Source of the DNA: CAVRUZ01 sp963724495
GTDB lineage: Bacteria; Actinomycetota; Actinomycetes; Propionibacteriales; DAIQRJ01
DNA length: 64,000 nt
Reading direction: 5' to 3'
NCBI GenBank assembly: GCA_963724495.1
Contig: CAVRUZ010000003.1
Coordinates: 1-64,000 of the forward strand
A program made the position numbers and the translations under genes. Shown here piece after piece: positions 45,321 to 55,458 of this stretch; position 1 is the stretch's first letter, and every line of letters begins with the position of its first letter. The notes below the pieces were generated by a model. That model was not told where the DNA came from, searched no databases, and saw only the letters and a program-made list of their open reading frames with translations.

Positions 45321-45693
45321 ATGGATATCGCGCTCTGGATCGTCAGCTGCCTGCTCGCAGCGGTCTTCCTGGGTTCTGGGATCGCCAAGTCGTCGATGTC
45401 GCGCGAGCGGCTGATCGCAACCGGACAGACCGGCATCGCCCCGTTCCCGATGCCGGTTGTGCGGATGACCGCCACGGCAGAGCTCGCGGGCGCCGTCGGA
45501 CTGATCGCGCCCTGGCTCACAGGCACCGCCAAGGTGCTCACGCCGATGGCCGCCATCGGCCTCGGGCATCGTGATGTGCGGTGCGCAGATCTCGCACGCA
45601 TCGCTGCGCGAACCCAAGAGCGTCGCGATCAACCTCGCCCTGCTGATCCCTTGCGCCTTCGTCGCGGCTGGTCGCCTGGCCCAGCTGTTCTGA
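45321..45693 (+). CDS. DoxX-like membrane protein, frameshifted
   Basis: About 123 residues after correction. WIVSCLLAAVFLGSGIAKSSMSRERLIATGQTG and the AELAGAVGLIAPWL span are typical of DoxX-like four-helix membrane proteins. Near 45566, after AAIGLG, the frame slips by one base; IVMCGAQISHASLREPKS and VAINLALLIPCAFVAAGRLAQLF continue to TGA 45691-45693. AGGAG precedes ATG 45321. It sits about 65 bases downstream of a consensus ECF41 promoter and is the likely target of the divergent sigma factor; such proteins are linked to redox or detoxification functions. Confidence 0.85.
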
Positions 45694-45726
45694 GAACCGG
45701 CTGTTGGCTAGACCGTGTCCGAAGCC

Positions 45727-47361
45727 TCAGTGGCTCACGGCCTTCTCGGCACCGTGGCCGGTGAGGCTGCGCACCTCCATCTCGGCCCACTTGGTCTCGT
45801 CCGCCTTCTCCCGGCTGGTAAGGGTCCCGATCACGGCGAGCAGGAATGACAGCGGGATCGTCACCAGGCCAGGGTTGTCGAGCGGGAACCAGTGGAAGTC
45901 GATCGAGGGGTCGGTGAACATCGACGGACTCTTGCCGTCGACCGCCGGCTTGCCCGACACGACCGGCGAGAACGTGATCAGCACGATGCAGGAGAGCAGT
46001 CCGCCGTAGATGCTCCAGAGTGCGCCGCGGGTGTTGAACCGCTTCCAGAACAGGGAGAACAGGATCGTCGGCAGGTTGGCGCTCGCAGCGATCGCAAAGG
46101 CCAGTGCCACCAGGAACGCGACGTTCTGGCCGTTGGCCAGGATTCCGCCGCCGATCGCGAGGAGCCCGACGACGACGGCGGTCACTCGGGCGACGCGGAC
46201 CTCGCCGTCCGCACTGACCTTGCCGCGCTTGATCACGTTGTTGTACACGTCATGCGCGAACGAGGCACTGGCGGTGATCGTCAGCCCAGCCACCACCGCG
46301 AGGATCGTCGCGAACGCCACGGCCGCGATGATGCCGAGCAGAACCGTGCCGCCCAGTTCGAAGGCCAGTAACGGTGCCGCCGAGTTCGCCTTCCCGGGAG
46401 CCGCGAGAATCGCCTGCGGCCCGACGAGCGCGCCGGCGCCGAAGCCGAGCACGAGCGTGAACAGGTAGAACATGCCGATCAGCCAGATGGCCCACACCAC
46501 GCTCCGCCTGGCCTCGCGGGCGGAGGGCACGGTGTAGAAGCGCATCAGCACGTGCGGCAGGCCGGCGGTCCCGAAGACCAGGGCTAGGGCCAGCGACAGG
46601 AAGTCGAGCTTGGTGGTGTCGGTCTTGCCGTACTGGGCACCTGGGTCGAGCAAGGCTGCCCCGTTGGGTCCTGCCTTGGCGACCGCGTCGCCGAACAGGC
46701 TCGAGAGGTTGAAGCCGTACTTGCCGAGCACCCAGACGGTCATCACGCCTGCGCCGAGAATCAGCAGGACTGCTTTGATGATCTGGACCCAGGTAGTGCC
46801 ACGCATTCCACCGAGCAGGACGTAGCCGATCATCACGAACCCGACGACGGCGATCACGACGCTCTGTCCGACCTTGGACTCGACGCCCAGCAAGAGGGCC
46901 ACGAGCCCGCCGGCGCCGGCCATCTGCGCCAGCAGGTAGAACAGCGTGACGATCAGTGTGCTGAGACCCGCCGCCGTACGCACCGGACGTTCCTTCAGCC
47001 GGAACGACAGCACGTCGGCCATGGTGAAGCGTCCGGTGTTACGCAGCAGTTCAGCCACCAGGAGCAGGGCCACCAGCCAGGCCACCAGGAACCCGATGGA
47101 GTAGAGGAATCCGTCGTATCCGTAGATGGCTATGGCTCCGGCGATGCCGAGGAAGCTGGCGGCGGAGAGGTAGTCGCCTGCAAGGGCGACACCGTTCTGC
47201 GGGCCGGTGAAGTTGCGGCCACCGGCATAGAACTCTGCTGCGTTGGCTTGTCGCCGCGACACCCGGAGCACGATCACCATCGTGATCGCGACGAAGATCG
47301 CGAAGATGGTGATGTTGACGGCCGGCTCTCCGACAGAGGCGGCGAGGACTGTTGGCGTCAT
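45727..47361 (-). CDS. actP: Sodium:solute symporter, ActP (acetate permease) type
   Basis: 544 residues with about 13 membrane spans. YAGGRNFTGPQNGVALAGDYLSAASFLG, LPHVLMRFYTVPSAREARRSVVWA and SASFAHDVYNNVIKRG are characteristic of the ActP branch of the SSS family, which imports acetate and other short-chain monocarboxylates with a cation. It overlaps the preceding DUF485 gene (ATGA at 47358-47361), the standard yjcH-actP arrangement. Confidence 0.93.
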   Translation of the reverse strand: MTPTVLAASVGEPAVNITIFAIFVAITMVIVLRVSRRQANAAEFYAGGRNFTGPQNGVALAGDYLSAASFLGIAGAIAIYGYDGFLYSIGFLVAWLVALLLVAELLRNTGRFTMADVLSFRLKERPVRTAAGLSTLIVTLFYLLAQMAGAGGLVALLLGVESKVGQSVVIAVVGFVMIGYVLLGGMRGTTWVQIIKAVLLILGAGVMTVWVLGKYGFNLSSLFGDAVAKAGPNGAALLDPGAQYGKTDTTKLDFLSLALALVFGTAGLPHVLMRFYTVPSAREARRSVVWAIWLIGMFYLFTLVLGFGAGALVGPQAILAAPGKANSAAPLLAFELGGTVLLGIIAAVAFATILAVVAGLTITASASFAHDVYNNVIKRGKVSADGEVRVARVTAVVVGLLAIGGGILANGQNVAFLVALAFAIAASANLPTILFSLFWKRFNTRGALWSIYGGLLSCIVLITFSPVVSGKPAVDGKSPSMFTDPSIDFHWFPLDNPGLVTIPLSFLLAVIGTLTSREKADETKWAEMEVRSLTGHGAEKAVSH

Positions 47362-47726
47362 CGGTCTGCTCCCGTCCCGTGGGCGGCGGCCTGGACGGCG
47401 ACGGCGTCGGCCGCCGGGTCGAACTTCCGGTCGGCCCAGCGTCGGTACACCATCGTGATGATGAACGTGGACACGAACTGGAGCAGGCCGAAGACCATGC
47501 CGACGTGCACATTGCCGACGACCTCACGGCTCATGAAGTCGTGTGCGTAGTTCGAGGCCAGGACGTACAGCAGGTACCAGACGAGAAACAGGGCCGACAG
47601 CGGAAACACGAACCTGCGGAACGTCCGGCGCAGTGCCGCGAACTCCGCGGATCCGGCAACGGCGATGTAGGCCTGCGACCGGTCGTCGGGCTCGTCGGGC
47701 GACGCGTCGGTGGGCGGGGACGTCAT
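47358..47726 (-). CDS. DUF485 membrane protein (YjcH-like)
   Basis: 122 residues. Two membrane spans (FPLSALFLVWYLLYVLAS and VGMVFGLLQFVSTFIITMVY) around a short loop, with RFVFPLSALFLVWY typical of DUF485. It is the small partner that precedes ActP symporters; its exact contribution is unknown. Confidence 0.92.
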   Translation of the reverse strand: MTSPPTDASPDEPDDRSQAYIAVAGSAEFAALRRTFRRFVFPLSALFLVWYLLYVLASNYAHDFMSREVVGNVHVGMVFGLLQFVSTFIITMVYRRWADRKFDPAADAVAVQAAAHGTGADR

Positions 47727-47847
47727 AGCGCTCTCCCTTTGGTGTGGTGTGCAGCACGGAGGCTAGTGCCCTGATTCCCTGTTGCCGCGGCCGGAACCGG
47801 CGACTCGCCGCACCCTGTTTCGCAGTCACCGACGCCCGTACGACCGG

Positions 47848-48645
47848 TCAGCGCGTGTCGTGGCCAGCCACCTGCGGCTCCCGTTGCCCCGTAGGCATCT
47901 CCCACGGTGCCTGCGGAAGAACCTGGCCGGTTTCCAGCAAGGACTTCAGGTTGGCGAGGACGGCCGGCCATCCCGCCGATGCTGCCTCGTAGTCGGACGT
48001 GTCGGCGAGGTTCTCGTGGGTGACGGTGAGGCGCACGATGTCTTGGTGCTGTTCCAACAGGAACGTGACCTGGCCAGGATCGCTGTCCGCAGCCTCGCCA
48101 GGTCCGCCGAATGTCACCACGAGTCGATGGGGAGGTTGGGCCTCGAGCACCGTGCCCACGATGTCGGCTACGCCGGAGCCATCGGTGCGCCGGTGCTCCC
48201 AGGTGGACCCCGGCTGCCAGTCGGAGACGTTGCTGTGCCCCCAGAACTGGGCGGTGAGGTGCGCATCGGTCAAGGCGTGCCAGACCTTCTCCTGCGTGCT
48301 GTGGACGTAAGTGACGTAGACGTAGGTGGGCTTGCCTTCCATGTCGTACTCCTCTGCTCGTCGTTTCAGGTTGCTGAGCTCTCGTAGGCGCGGAGTCTCG
48401 AACTTGTCGATCCACCGCTCCTGAATCTCGTGCAACGGAACGGGATTCAGGTAGTGCAACTTCTCCCGGCCACGCCAGGTCGTGCTCACCAGATTGGCGG
48501 CTTCGAGCTGCGCTAGGTGCTGTGTCACCGATTGACGCGCCATGTCGACGTCCTCGCACAGCCGGCCCAGCGTCTGCCCGTTGTGCTCGTGCAGCCGGTC
48601 CAGCAGACGGCGCCGCGTCGGGTCCGACAGCGCCCTGAAGACCAC
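47848..48645 (-). CDS. ArsR winged helix fused to an AHSA1/START domain
   Basis: 265 residues from GTG 48645 (an in-frame stop lies a few codons upstream). Residues 1-95 are an ArsR winged helix (RALSDPTRRRLLDRLHEHNGQTLGRLCEDVDMARQSVTQHLAQLEAANLVS). Residues about 105-250 are an AHSA1 domain (YVTYVHSTQEKVWHALTDAHLTAQFWG, PPHRLVVTFGGPGEA). Regulator and ligand-binding-type domain, encoded as two genes at 42262-43091, are one protein here. A perfect 28-bp palindrome 28 bases upstream is its probable operator. Confidence 0.9.
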   Translation of the reverse strand: MVFRALSDPTRRRLLDRLHEHNGQTLGRLCEDVDMARQSVTQHLAQLEAANLVSTTWRGREKLHYLNPVPLHEIQERWIDKFETPRLRELSNLKRRAEEYDMEGKPTYVYVTYVHSTQEKVWHALTDAHLTAQFWGHSNVSDWQPGSTWEHRRTDGSGVADIVGTVLEAQPPHRLVVTFGGPGEAADSDPGQVTFLLEQHQDIVRLTVTHENLADTSDYEAASAGWPAVLANLKSLLETGQVLPQAPWEMPTGQREPQVAGHDTR

Positions 48646-48672
48646 GTCATCGGTGGAGTCAGGTCATCCTTC

Positions 48673-48700
48673 GATCATGCAGGTAAATACCTGCATGATC
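48673..48700. promoter_or_regulatory. Perfect palindrome upstream of the ArsR-AHSA1 gene
   Basis: GATCATGCAGGTA at 48673-48685, two central A bases, and the exact complement at 48688-48700. Thirteen-base arms with no mismatch 28 bases before the start codon are a typical site for a homodimeric winged-helix repressor. The palindrome is also 50 bases past the DUF5655 gene's stop and could fold as a hairpin in read-through RNA. Confidence 0.75.
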
Positions 48701-48749
48701 AAGTCGGAGTCGGACCACGGTTCGCTCGATCGTGCCGCTCGGCTCCGCG

Positions 48750-49163
48750 CTAGGCGGGTAGGGAGTGCCAGCCCTCGGCAAGCCAGTCGCGAACCTCGCC
48801 GTCGACGTCGGCCGCGGTCTGGAGGTTGACCACGTGGTACCAGCGCGATCCCGAGACCGCCGGCTTGCGGGCGATCCGCGGGCTCTCGATCTTCCGCGGC
48901 ATCGGGAAGGAGAGCGCCACCCACTTACGCATCGGCCGGAGCTCGACGAAACTTCTGTCCCGCTTGAGGAAGATGCCGACGGCCACCGGCTCGACATGTA
49001 CGTCGCCCAGCGAGTCGAGGTGTGCGAACACGGCATCGAAGATCGGCCGTTCCCGTTCGTCCGCGGTGGCGAAGTAGTCGTCGAGGCTCAGCGCCGGAGA
49101 GCACTCGTGTGACTGGACCGCTCGCCCGAACCGTCGCCCGCAGTCGGGACACACCCATGCCAT
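48750..49163 (-). CDS. DUF5655-domain protein with N-terminal zinc ribbon
   Basis: 137 residues from ATG 49163. MAWVCPDCGRRFGRAVQSHEC is a C-x2-C-x(n)-H-x-C zinc-binding start; DYFATADERERPIFDAVFAHLDSLG through IFLKRDRSFVELRPMRKWVALSFPMPRK matches DUF5655. Function unknown. It follows the four-gene cluster at 49213-61614 on the same strand with a 49-base gap and could be co-transcribed with it. Confidence 0.75.
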   Translation of the reverse strand: MAWVCPDCGRRFGRAVQSHECSPALSLDDYFATADERERPIFDAVFAHLDSLGDVHVEPVAVGIFLKRDRSFVELRPMRKWVALSFPMPRKIESPRIARKPAVSGSRWYHVVNLQTAADVDGEVRDWLAEGWHSLPA

Positions 49164-49212
49164 CGCCCGACCCTCCCCGAGATTCCCGGCCGGCGCCACC
49201 CGATCCAGGCGG

Positions 49213-50980
49213 TCAGTCGTTGGGTTTCGGCTTGCGCGAGCGGGCCCAGTCGAACGCGAGCTGGCTGGCACCCTCTCCTCGGCCCACGCCGACACGGCGC
49301 GTCGTCCACCGCACGTAGGTGCCGTCGGCCCGCCGCGTCATCGACGGCTGCCGCCTCACCACGATGCCCTCGCGTGGAACCTCGGCATCCTTGAGCACCT
49401 TGGTCTCCGCAGCGTTGAGGAGTTTGCCCAACGGAGCAACGGCATTCCCCTCGATGTCGGGCATCGCGCCCTGGACAAGCTCGATCGCCCGATACCCCGA
49501 CGTCCTCGGCAGGTAGGGGATCCATCGTCCAGGCACTGCCGTCTGCAGGAGGTAGTCGAGTTCGGCTCGGTCGACCGGTCCAGGATCGGGCACGTTGAAG
49601 CCGTCCCGTTCGCGACTGCGGTCGCGGGCCTCACCGCTCGGGCCGGTGACGTTGCGCTCGACCGCCCAGGCCAGGTTGGCCATCTCGTCGCGCAGGAACA
49701 GCACCTCCTCGATCGGCGGCCCGTCGTTGACGGCCACCGCTCCCGGCGGCACCATCAGCCCATCGGCCGATTCGCCCGCAGCGTTGGTGATCGCGTACAT
49801 CCGCCAGTGACCGTCGGTGCTGACCTCGTGCGTGGGGAGCACGTGGTAGCGCTCGCCGAAGGTGGTGACGAACAGCACCGACTCCACCGTGGTCAACGAG
49901 CCGACGGCCACATCGACGGGCACGACCAGCCAGTCGTTGCCGTAGGTGAGCGCGAACTCGGCCAGGAGCAGCCGGGCCAGGTCCCACGGCTCCGCCTCGA
50001 CGAGGCCGAGGTTCACCTGGGCGTCCTCCATCTCCCACAACCGGTCCGACGGCATGCCGGGATAGCGCAGCGGACTCGCCAGCAGGGCATGGACTTCCCT
50101 CTCGAGCCGGCGCCGCGCCGCCGTCGGGCTCGGGCAGCTCGGTGTCGGAGGCGTCGAAGGAGTGCCAGGCGATCTCCCCGCCGCCGTGAGCTGGTGCGGC
50201 CAGTACCGAGGGACCGGCTCCCACCCGGAAGCGGTACTCCAGCCGGTCGCCCACCCAGGCGTCCTCACCGCCGGCCGGTGGCGAGACCTCCGACCGGTAC
50301 CACGCCAGCCAGGTCGAGGTCATGTCCTGCAGCCCGGCCTGCTCGCCGGGGTCGGCGGGCACGAGCCAGGCCGGCAGGTCCGGCCGCGCGCCCTCGAGTG
50401 CGGCGGCGGCCGCCTCGGCGTCGGCAACCGGCCGGCCGGCCAGGAGACGCGAGAGCCGGACGAACGCCGGGTCGAGCGACGCGTGCGCACCGTCGGGGTG
50501 GTGCAACGGGTCCAGGTCGAGCGGACACGCCGCGACGACGGCGTCCTTGTACGGCCCGGGATCGGCGAACCCGCCGTCGTCGAAAGCGGCGAGCAGAGCA
50601 GCCGCCGCCTCCGCCCGGGCGCGGAGCCCGGGACCGAGCGGGTCGGGCTGGGGCTCTGCTTCGACCAGCGGCTCGAGCAGGTCGTGGCCGCCGAGGGCAC
50701 GAGAAGAGCCGCCCTCGGTGCCGGCCGCCCAGCGGTCCACGGGTACCGATCGCGTCACCACCCGCACGGTCAGCGGCGACCCGGCGTCCTCACCCTCGAA
50801 CTCACCCAGCTGCCACTGCCGGCCGAGGAACCACAGCGGGTCGTGGACTCGGGCTTCGAGTCCGGGCCGTGGATCGCCGCCGTACGACTGCGGTTCCAGC
50901 CTGGTCCACGTCGGCGGCTTGGCCAACGAGAACGACAGATTGGAGATCTCCACCGCGGTGTCGAGGAAGTCGAATGTCAT
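49213..50980 (-). CDS. Large uncharacterised protein (cluster gene 4), frameshifted
   Basis: About 588 residues after correction, soluble, no signal or membrane segments. The N-terminal part includes PPTWTRLEPQSYGG and ARVHDPLWFLGRQWQLGEFEGED (residues about 22-65), an aromatic, Trp-rich stretch that looks strongly conserved. The C-terminal part includes RYHVLPTHEVSTDGHW, PPIEEVLFLRDEMANLAWAVE and GRWIPYLPRTSGYRAIELVQG. The halves are in different frames; the slip is near 50115, between DTELPEPDG and ARRRLEREVHALL. I do not recognise the family. It is the last of four co-directional genes, 16 bases after gene 3. Confidence 0.75.
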
Positions 50981-50996
50981 GGCTGCCTAACCCTCA

Positions 50997-53900
50997 TCAC
51001 TGGGCCAGCTTCAGGTGGGTGACGGCGTTCTTCGCATCGAAGGAGTCGGCGAGCAGGTCCCACCTGATCGCGGGCTCTCCCTGCAGCGACCAGTCGCGGA
51101 AGTACAGCGCCGGCAGGAATCGCCCGACGAACGGGATCTTGTCGAGCGTCACCCCACGGAGCCGGGCCAGCGCGAACGCCTCGTCGATCACGTCGAGCAG
51201 CCGGTCGGTGGTCCAGCGTCCGGCGTCCGGGGTCATCGCGAGGAGGATCGCCTGCGCCGGCCTGGAGCCGGGACCGTTGGCGTGCACCGCGAGGCCGGTA
51301 GTCGCGACGTCGACGAGCGTGGGGTCGGCCTCGGGCTGTGCCGGGTCACCTCGCTCCAGCCGGCGCGGCACCACCTCGTTCCACTCGTCGACGACCAGTC
51401 CCGCGATCGCACCGCCGATGTCGGCACCGGCACCGCCGACGACCTCCGCGACGATGCTGTCGATGGGGACCATCGGCGGCTTGCCGTCGGGGAACGGCAG
51501 CCCGACCCAGGTCGCGTAGGCGGTCGGCGGCGACTGGATCACCCGCAGTGCGGCGGCCGAGCCGTAGGCCTCCCGCACCAGCAGGGCTTCCCCATAGGCA
51601 GCGGTCGGCGTGCGCAGCCTGCCGGCCCGGACCAGCCACGGCCGGATGTCGGTTCCCGGCCGGGCGGTGACACCGCCCGGCCCGACCGCCTCCACCCAGA
51701 CGTCGCCGGCAGCCGGTTGCAGCAGCGGGATCGCCACGAACCCGACGCCGAACACCGCGGTGAGCGCCTGCCTGGCCAGTTCCACCACGACTTTCGCGGA
51801 TGCACCGGGATCCGCGGCTCTGGCCAGCAGCCGATCGGCTTCGGCCAGCCGCCGGCCCGCCTCGTCGACCAACGCCGCGTCGGCGAGTGCCTGCTCGTCG
51901 GTCGTGAGGTCCGGTCCGGCCGGGTGCGGTGGCCGGATCCCGAAGGCCAGCAGCGCGGCCGTCGGTTCCACGGCATCCCGGGCGCCGAGGAGGGCGGTTC
52001 GGGCGGCTGCGGCGCGGTCGACGATCTCGGCAGCGTCGAGGACGCGGCCCGGATCGTCGGGATCGACGGGGTGTCCGGTGTCGGCGACGTCGAGCGGCCG
52101 GCCGCCGGCAACGAGTCCGCGGAGGAGGCCCGCGATCTCCCATGTGACCGCGAGTGGCGTCAGATCGTCCCCGAGGTCGGGCAGCGCCAGCCGGAGCCGA
52201 CGGGCCAGCGTGCTGGTACCGACGTCGTCGGTGTCGGAGTCGAACAGCACGTCGAGGGCGGACAGGCCCGCGTCGGCCAGCGTGCGGCCGTCTCCTTCGG
52301 CCAGCCGCAGCAGGGATGCGTCACCCATGGCCTCCTGCGCCCACGCCTCCAGGCGTGGCTCGGCCGTCGAACGCGCCGATACGGCCCACCCGTTACCGGC
52401 CCCAGGAGCCGCGGGGATCACCACCGCCAGCCGGTGGCTCAGCGTCACGCCGGTCCGGGCTTGCCGTACCACCTCCGGGTCCGGCGGAACGGCCTCGCCC
52501 GCTCCCAGCACGTCGAGCGCAGCGGCAGCGCGAGCCGGGTTGCCGTTGACCAGCTGATGCACGGATTCCGCGAGGAGCAGGTCGGCGACGGCGTCGTGCG
52601 TGCGCTCGAGGTCGGCGATGGCGGCTAGCACGGCTTCCGCCTCGCCCGGACGCGGCGGCACCCAGGCGTCGATGTAGCGCTTGTCGTCGGGCCCAGTCAG
52701 TCAGCTTGGCCGTGATCGAGGCGGTCGGCAGCTCCATCAGCCGGAGTCCGTCGACCACGTCTGATGCCGCGAGCCCTTCCTCCACCGGCTGTCCGGGCTC
52801 GGTGAGCTTCCCCGCGCGGAGCGGCGCCAGGGTCCGGAGCACGTAGATGAACCGGTCGAGCTCGATCGCACCACCGGACTCGTCGTGCAGCCGCCGCTCC
52901 AGCCGATAGCCCAGCAGTGCGCCGAGGGTCTGGCCGCGGCGCATGCCGTCGAGCAGGGAGAGCGCGTCACGGGTGCGCCCGCTGGACAGGTCGATGTCGA
53001 GCGCCTCGCTGTCGGGGTCGCCTCGACGGTGGGTGAGCCGGCCGCTTCGCAGGACTCCGGCGGTTGCGGCGTGGGTGAGACCGGGGGCGTGCACGAAGCC
53101 ACCGTCGCCGGGGTCGTGCAGCACCGGGCGACCGTCGACCAGGCCGCCGTCGACGGCGGGACGGAGCCGGATGTGCTCGATCACGCCGTAGGCACCGAGC
53201 AGGCACCCTTCGGGTTGACGCGACCGGAGGTCTGCCAACCGCCGGGACGCGGCCGAGGTGATCCAGGCGTCGAGCCGGTGGGAGCAGCAGTCGAGGGTCT
53301 CGGCCAGCAGCAGCCGCCGATCGTCTTCGGCGGCGATCGAGGCGATGATCCGCAATGCCTGTTGGAACTCCGCTCGCCTGGCCGCGACCCGGAACAGCTC
53401 ACCGACCACGCGCATCCCGTCGGGCTGCCGGAGCCGATCGAACGACAGCGAGCTCCCCGCCACCTGCTGCAGGGTGGTCGGCGGAGCGAGTGCCGGCAGT
53501 GGGTGGCGGTCGGCCACCGCGCGGTAATCGAGCCGTCCGATGCGATCGTCGATGTGGCGCGCGGCGTCGAGGAGCAGCCCGTCGTCGAATCGCTCCTCCT
53601 GCACGGCCTCGAGGCCGGCGACCACCATCTCGCGGTCCACGTCGGTGACCGTCTCGATGACAGCCGACCGCAGCAGGTCGCCACGGATCTCCGGATCGAC
53701 GGTCCCGTCCAGGCTGTGACGGCTCACCGCGTCGGCGTGCGCGAGCAGCACCTGGAGCACGCTCTCCTGTGCAGCGGGACGAGGTGTCTGCTCGAGCAGG
53801 TTCTCGATGAACACCACGTCGGACGGTGCGACCAGGGGGAGCGCGAGCGTGCGGGTCGCCTTGCCGGTCAGCAGATTGTTCTCCAGCGCCTCGTTGCCCA

Positions 53901-55458
53901 CTCCGGCGACGATGGCGGCCGCGGCCGAGATGGCCTGCTGGCCGGGCGCATCCGAGGACAGCCCCTCGATCTGCCCGATCAGCGTGCTCATCACCGGGAC
54001 CGGCGAGAGCGCGGTGCGCACCCGGAGTCCGCGGAGGACGGCGTCGGTGCCGAGGATCTTCGGGATCGCCTCGTCGAGCGGCTGGTTCATCACCGTGGGC
54101 ACCGAGGCCGCGGCGTCCTCCCACAGGAACCGATGGGCCGTCACGTACGGCACGATCTTGGTCTCGGCGCGGTCACCCCGCACCGGCTTGTAGTCCGATC
54201 CGGTGGACATGAGCGGCAGCAGTCCGTACGGCTGGCGGCCAAGGCGCAGCGCCGGCAGCGGCCCGCGGCCGCGGACGTGGCCGACCCAGTGGTCGTGGAT
54301 CGCGTCGAGCATCCGCGACTCGAGCCGCTTGTCGCCGTTGGCACGACCCTCGGGCGTGAGCATCTCGATCGCGTCGGCCCAGGTCGTCTCCCACAACGCC
54401 TCGTTGAACGCTCCGGCCCGGGCCTGTTCGCTGTCGCCGGCATGGGTGAGCGTGCCGATCACGCCAGTGCCGAGTCCGAGTGCCGATGCCGTGACCGCGG
54501 CGTTGGCACCGGTCGGCAGGGAAGGCGGGTCCAGGGCCGGTGCGCCCGGCGGCGTGCGCCGGCTCCACGCGGCTCGCACCGAGTCGGTGTTGTTGGTCGG
54601 CGTGCCCTGCGGCACGAACTCCGCGCCGTCGTCGAAGCGATGGGCCCACAGCAGTTGCTCCAGCTGACTGGCGCTCTGCTTGGGGTCGAGGCCCGCCCGC
54701 ACGCCGTAGACCACCACCCGGTCGATGTCCTGCTCGGGGACTTCGAGGGGGACGGTGACCGCGAGGCCGAGCTCGACCGCCTCCTTGTAGTCGACCAGCC
54801 AGCGCAGGGTGACGTCGAGTGGTGGCAGGTCGTCGTCATCGAGGGCGAGAGCGTCGAGCTTCGTGACATCGGTGAGGCCGACGGGGACCTCGTCCGGGAT
54901 GGCTCGCGTGAGCCGCGTCACCGGCTCGGCACCGTCCTGCTCCACCCGCACGCAGAACCGGTCGGGCAGGGTCCGCGCGGTGCTCGGGCCACCCGACTTC
55001 GAGGCCGGGGCGGGAAACGTCGGCTCGCCGGCCGGGCGATCGGACAGGTTCACCGGGCGCAGCGCCTCGGCCACCCACGCCGCCCGGCGGCTGCCCACGG
55101 CGGTCTGCAGTCCGGGCCACGGACCGGCCGGGTCTCCGGAGGTCCAGACCGACTGCCAGTACGCCTGCCCGGCGGCAACCTCCTCCTCGCTGAGCCCCTC
55201 GTCCAGCGACTCGACGTGCACGGTGTCGGGGAAGATCCGCACCTGCAGCGATGCCAGGTCGGGCGTGGTCCGCACCTCGATCCGCACCGGCAGGAGGATC
55301 AGCGGCACGTCACCCTCGAGGTCGATCTCGCCACCGAGGACCCGGTCGAACAACGCGTTGCGCTCGTCGCGGACAGCCAGGTCGAGCACGCCCGACCGCA
55401 CGTCGACGCCCTGGCGCAGCTGGGTCAAGCCCTGCCGCAGTTCGGTGAGGTCCGCCAT
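50997..55458 (-). CDS. Giant uncharacterised protein (cluster gene 3), frameshifted
   Basis: About 1,486 residues after correction. It starts MADLTELRQGLTQLRQG and has VPLILLPVRIEVR near 50-62, VHVESLDEGLSEEEVAAGQAYW near 80-100, PALRLGRQPYGLLPL near 405 and RLGADD-free helical regions in the second half. There is no signal peptide, membrane span or familiar enzyme motif. The frame slips by one base in GGGCCC near 52695, between SITAKLTDW and DKRYIDAWVPPRPGE; the C-terminal half ends SFDAKNAVTHLKLAQ. ATG 55458 overlaps the stop of gene 2 (TGATG). No family recognised. Confidence 0.75.
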
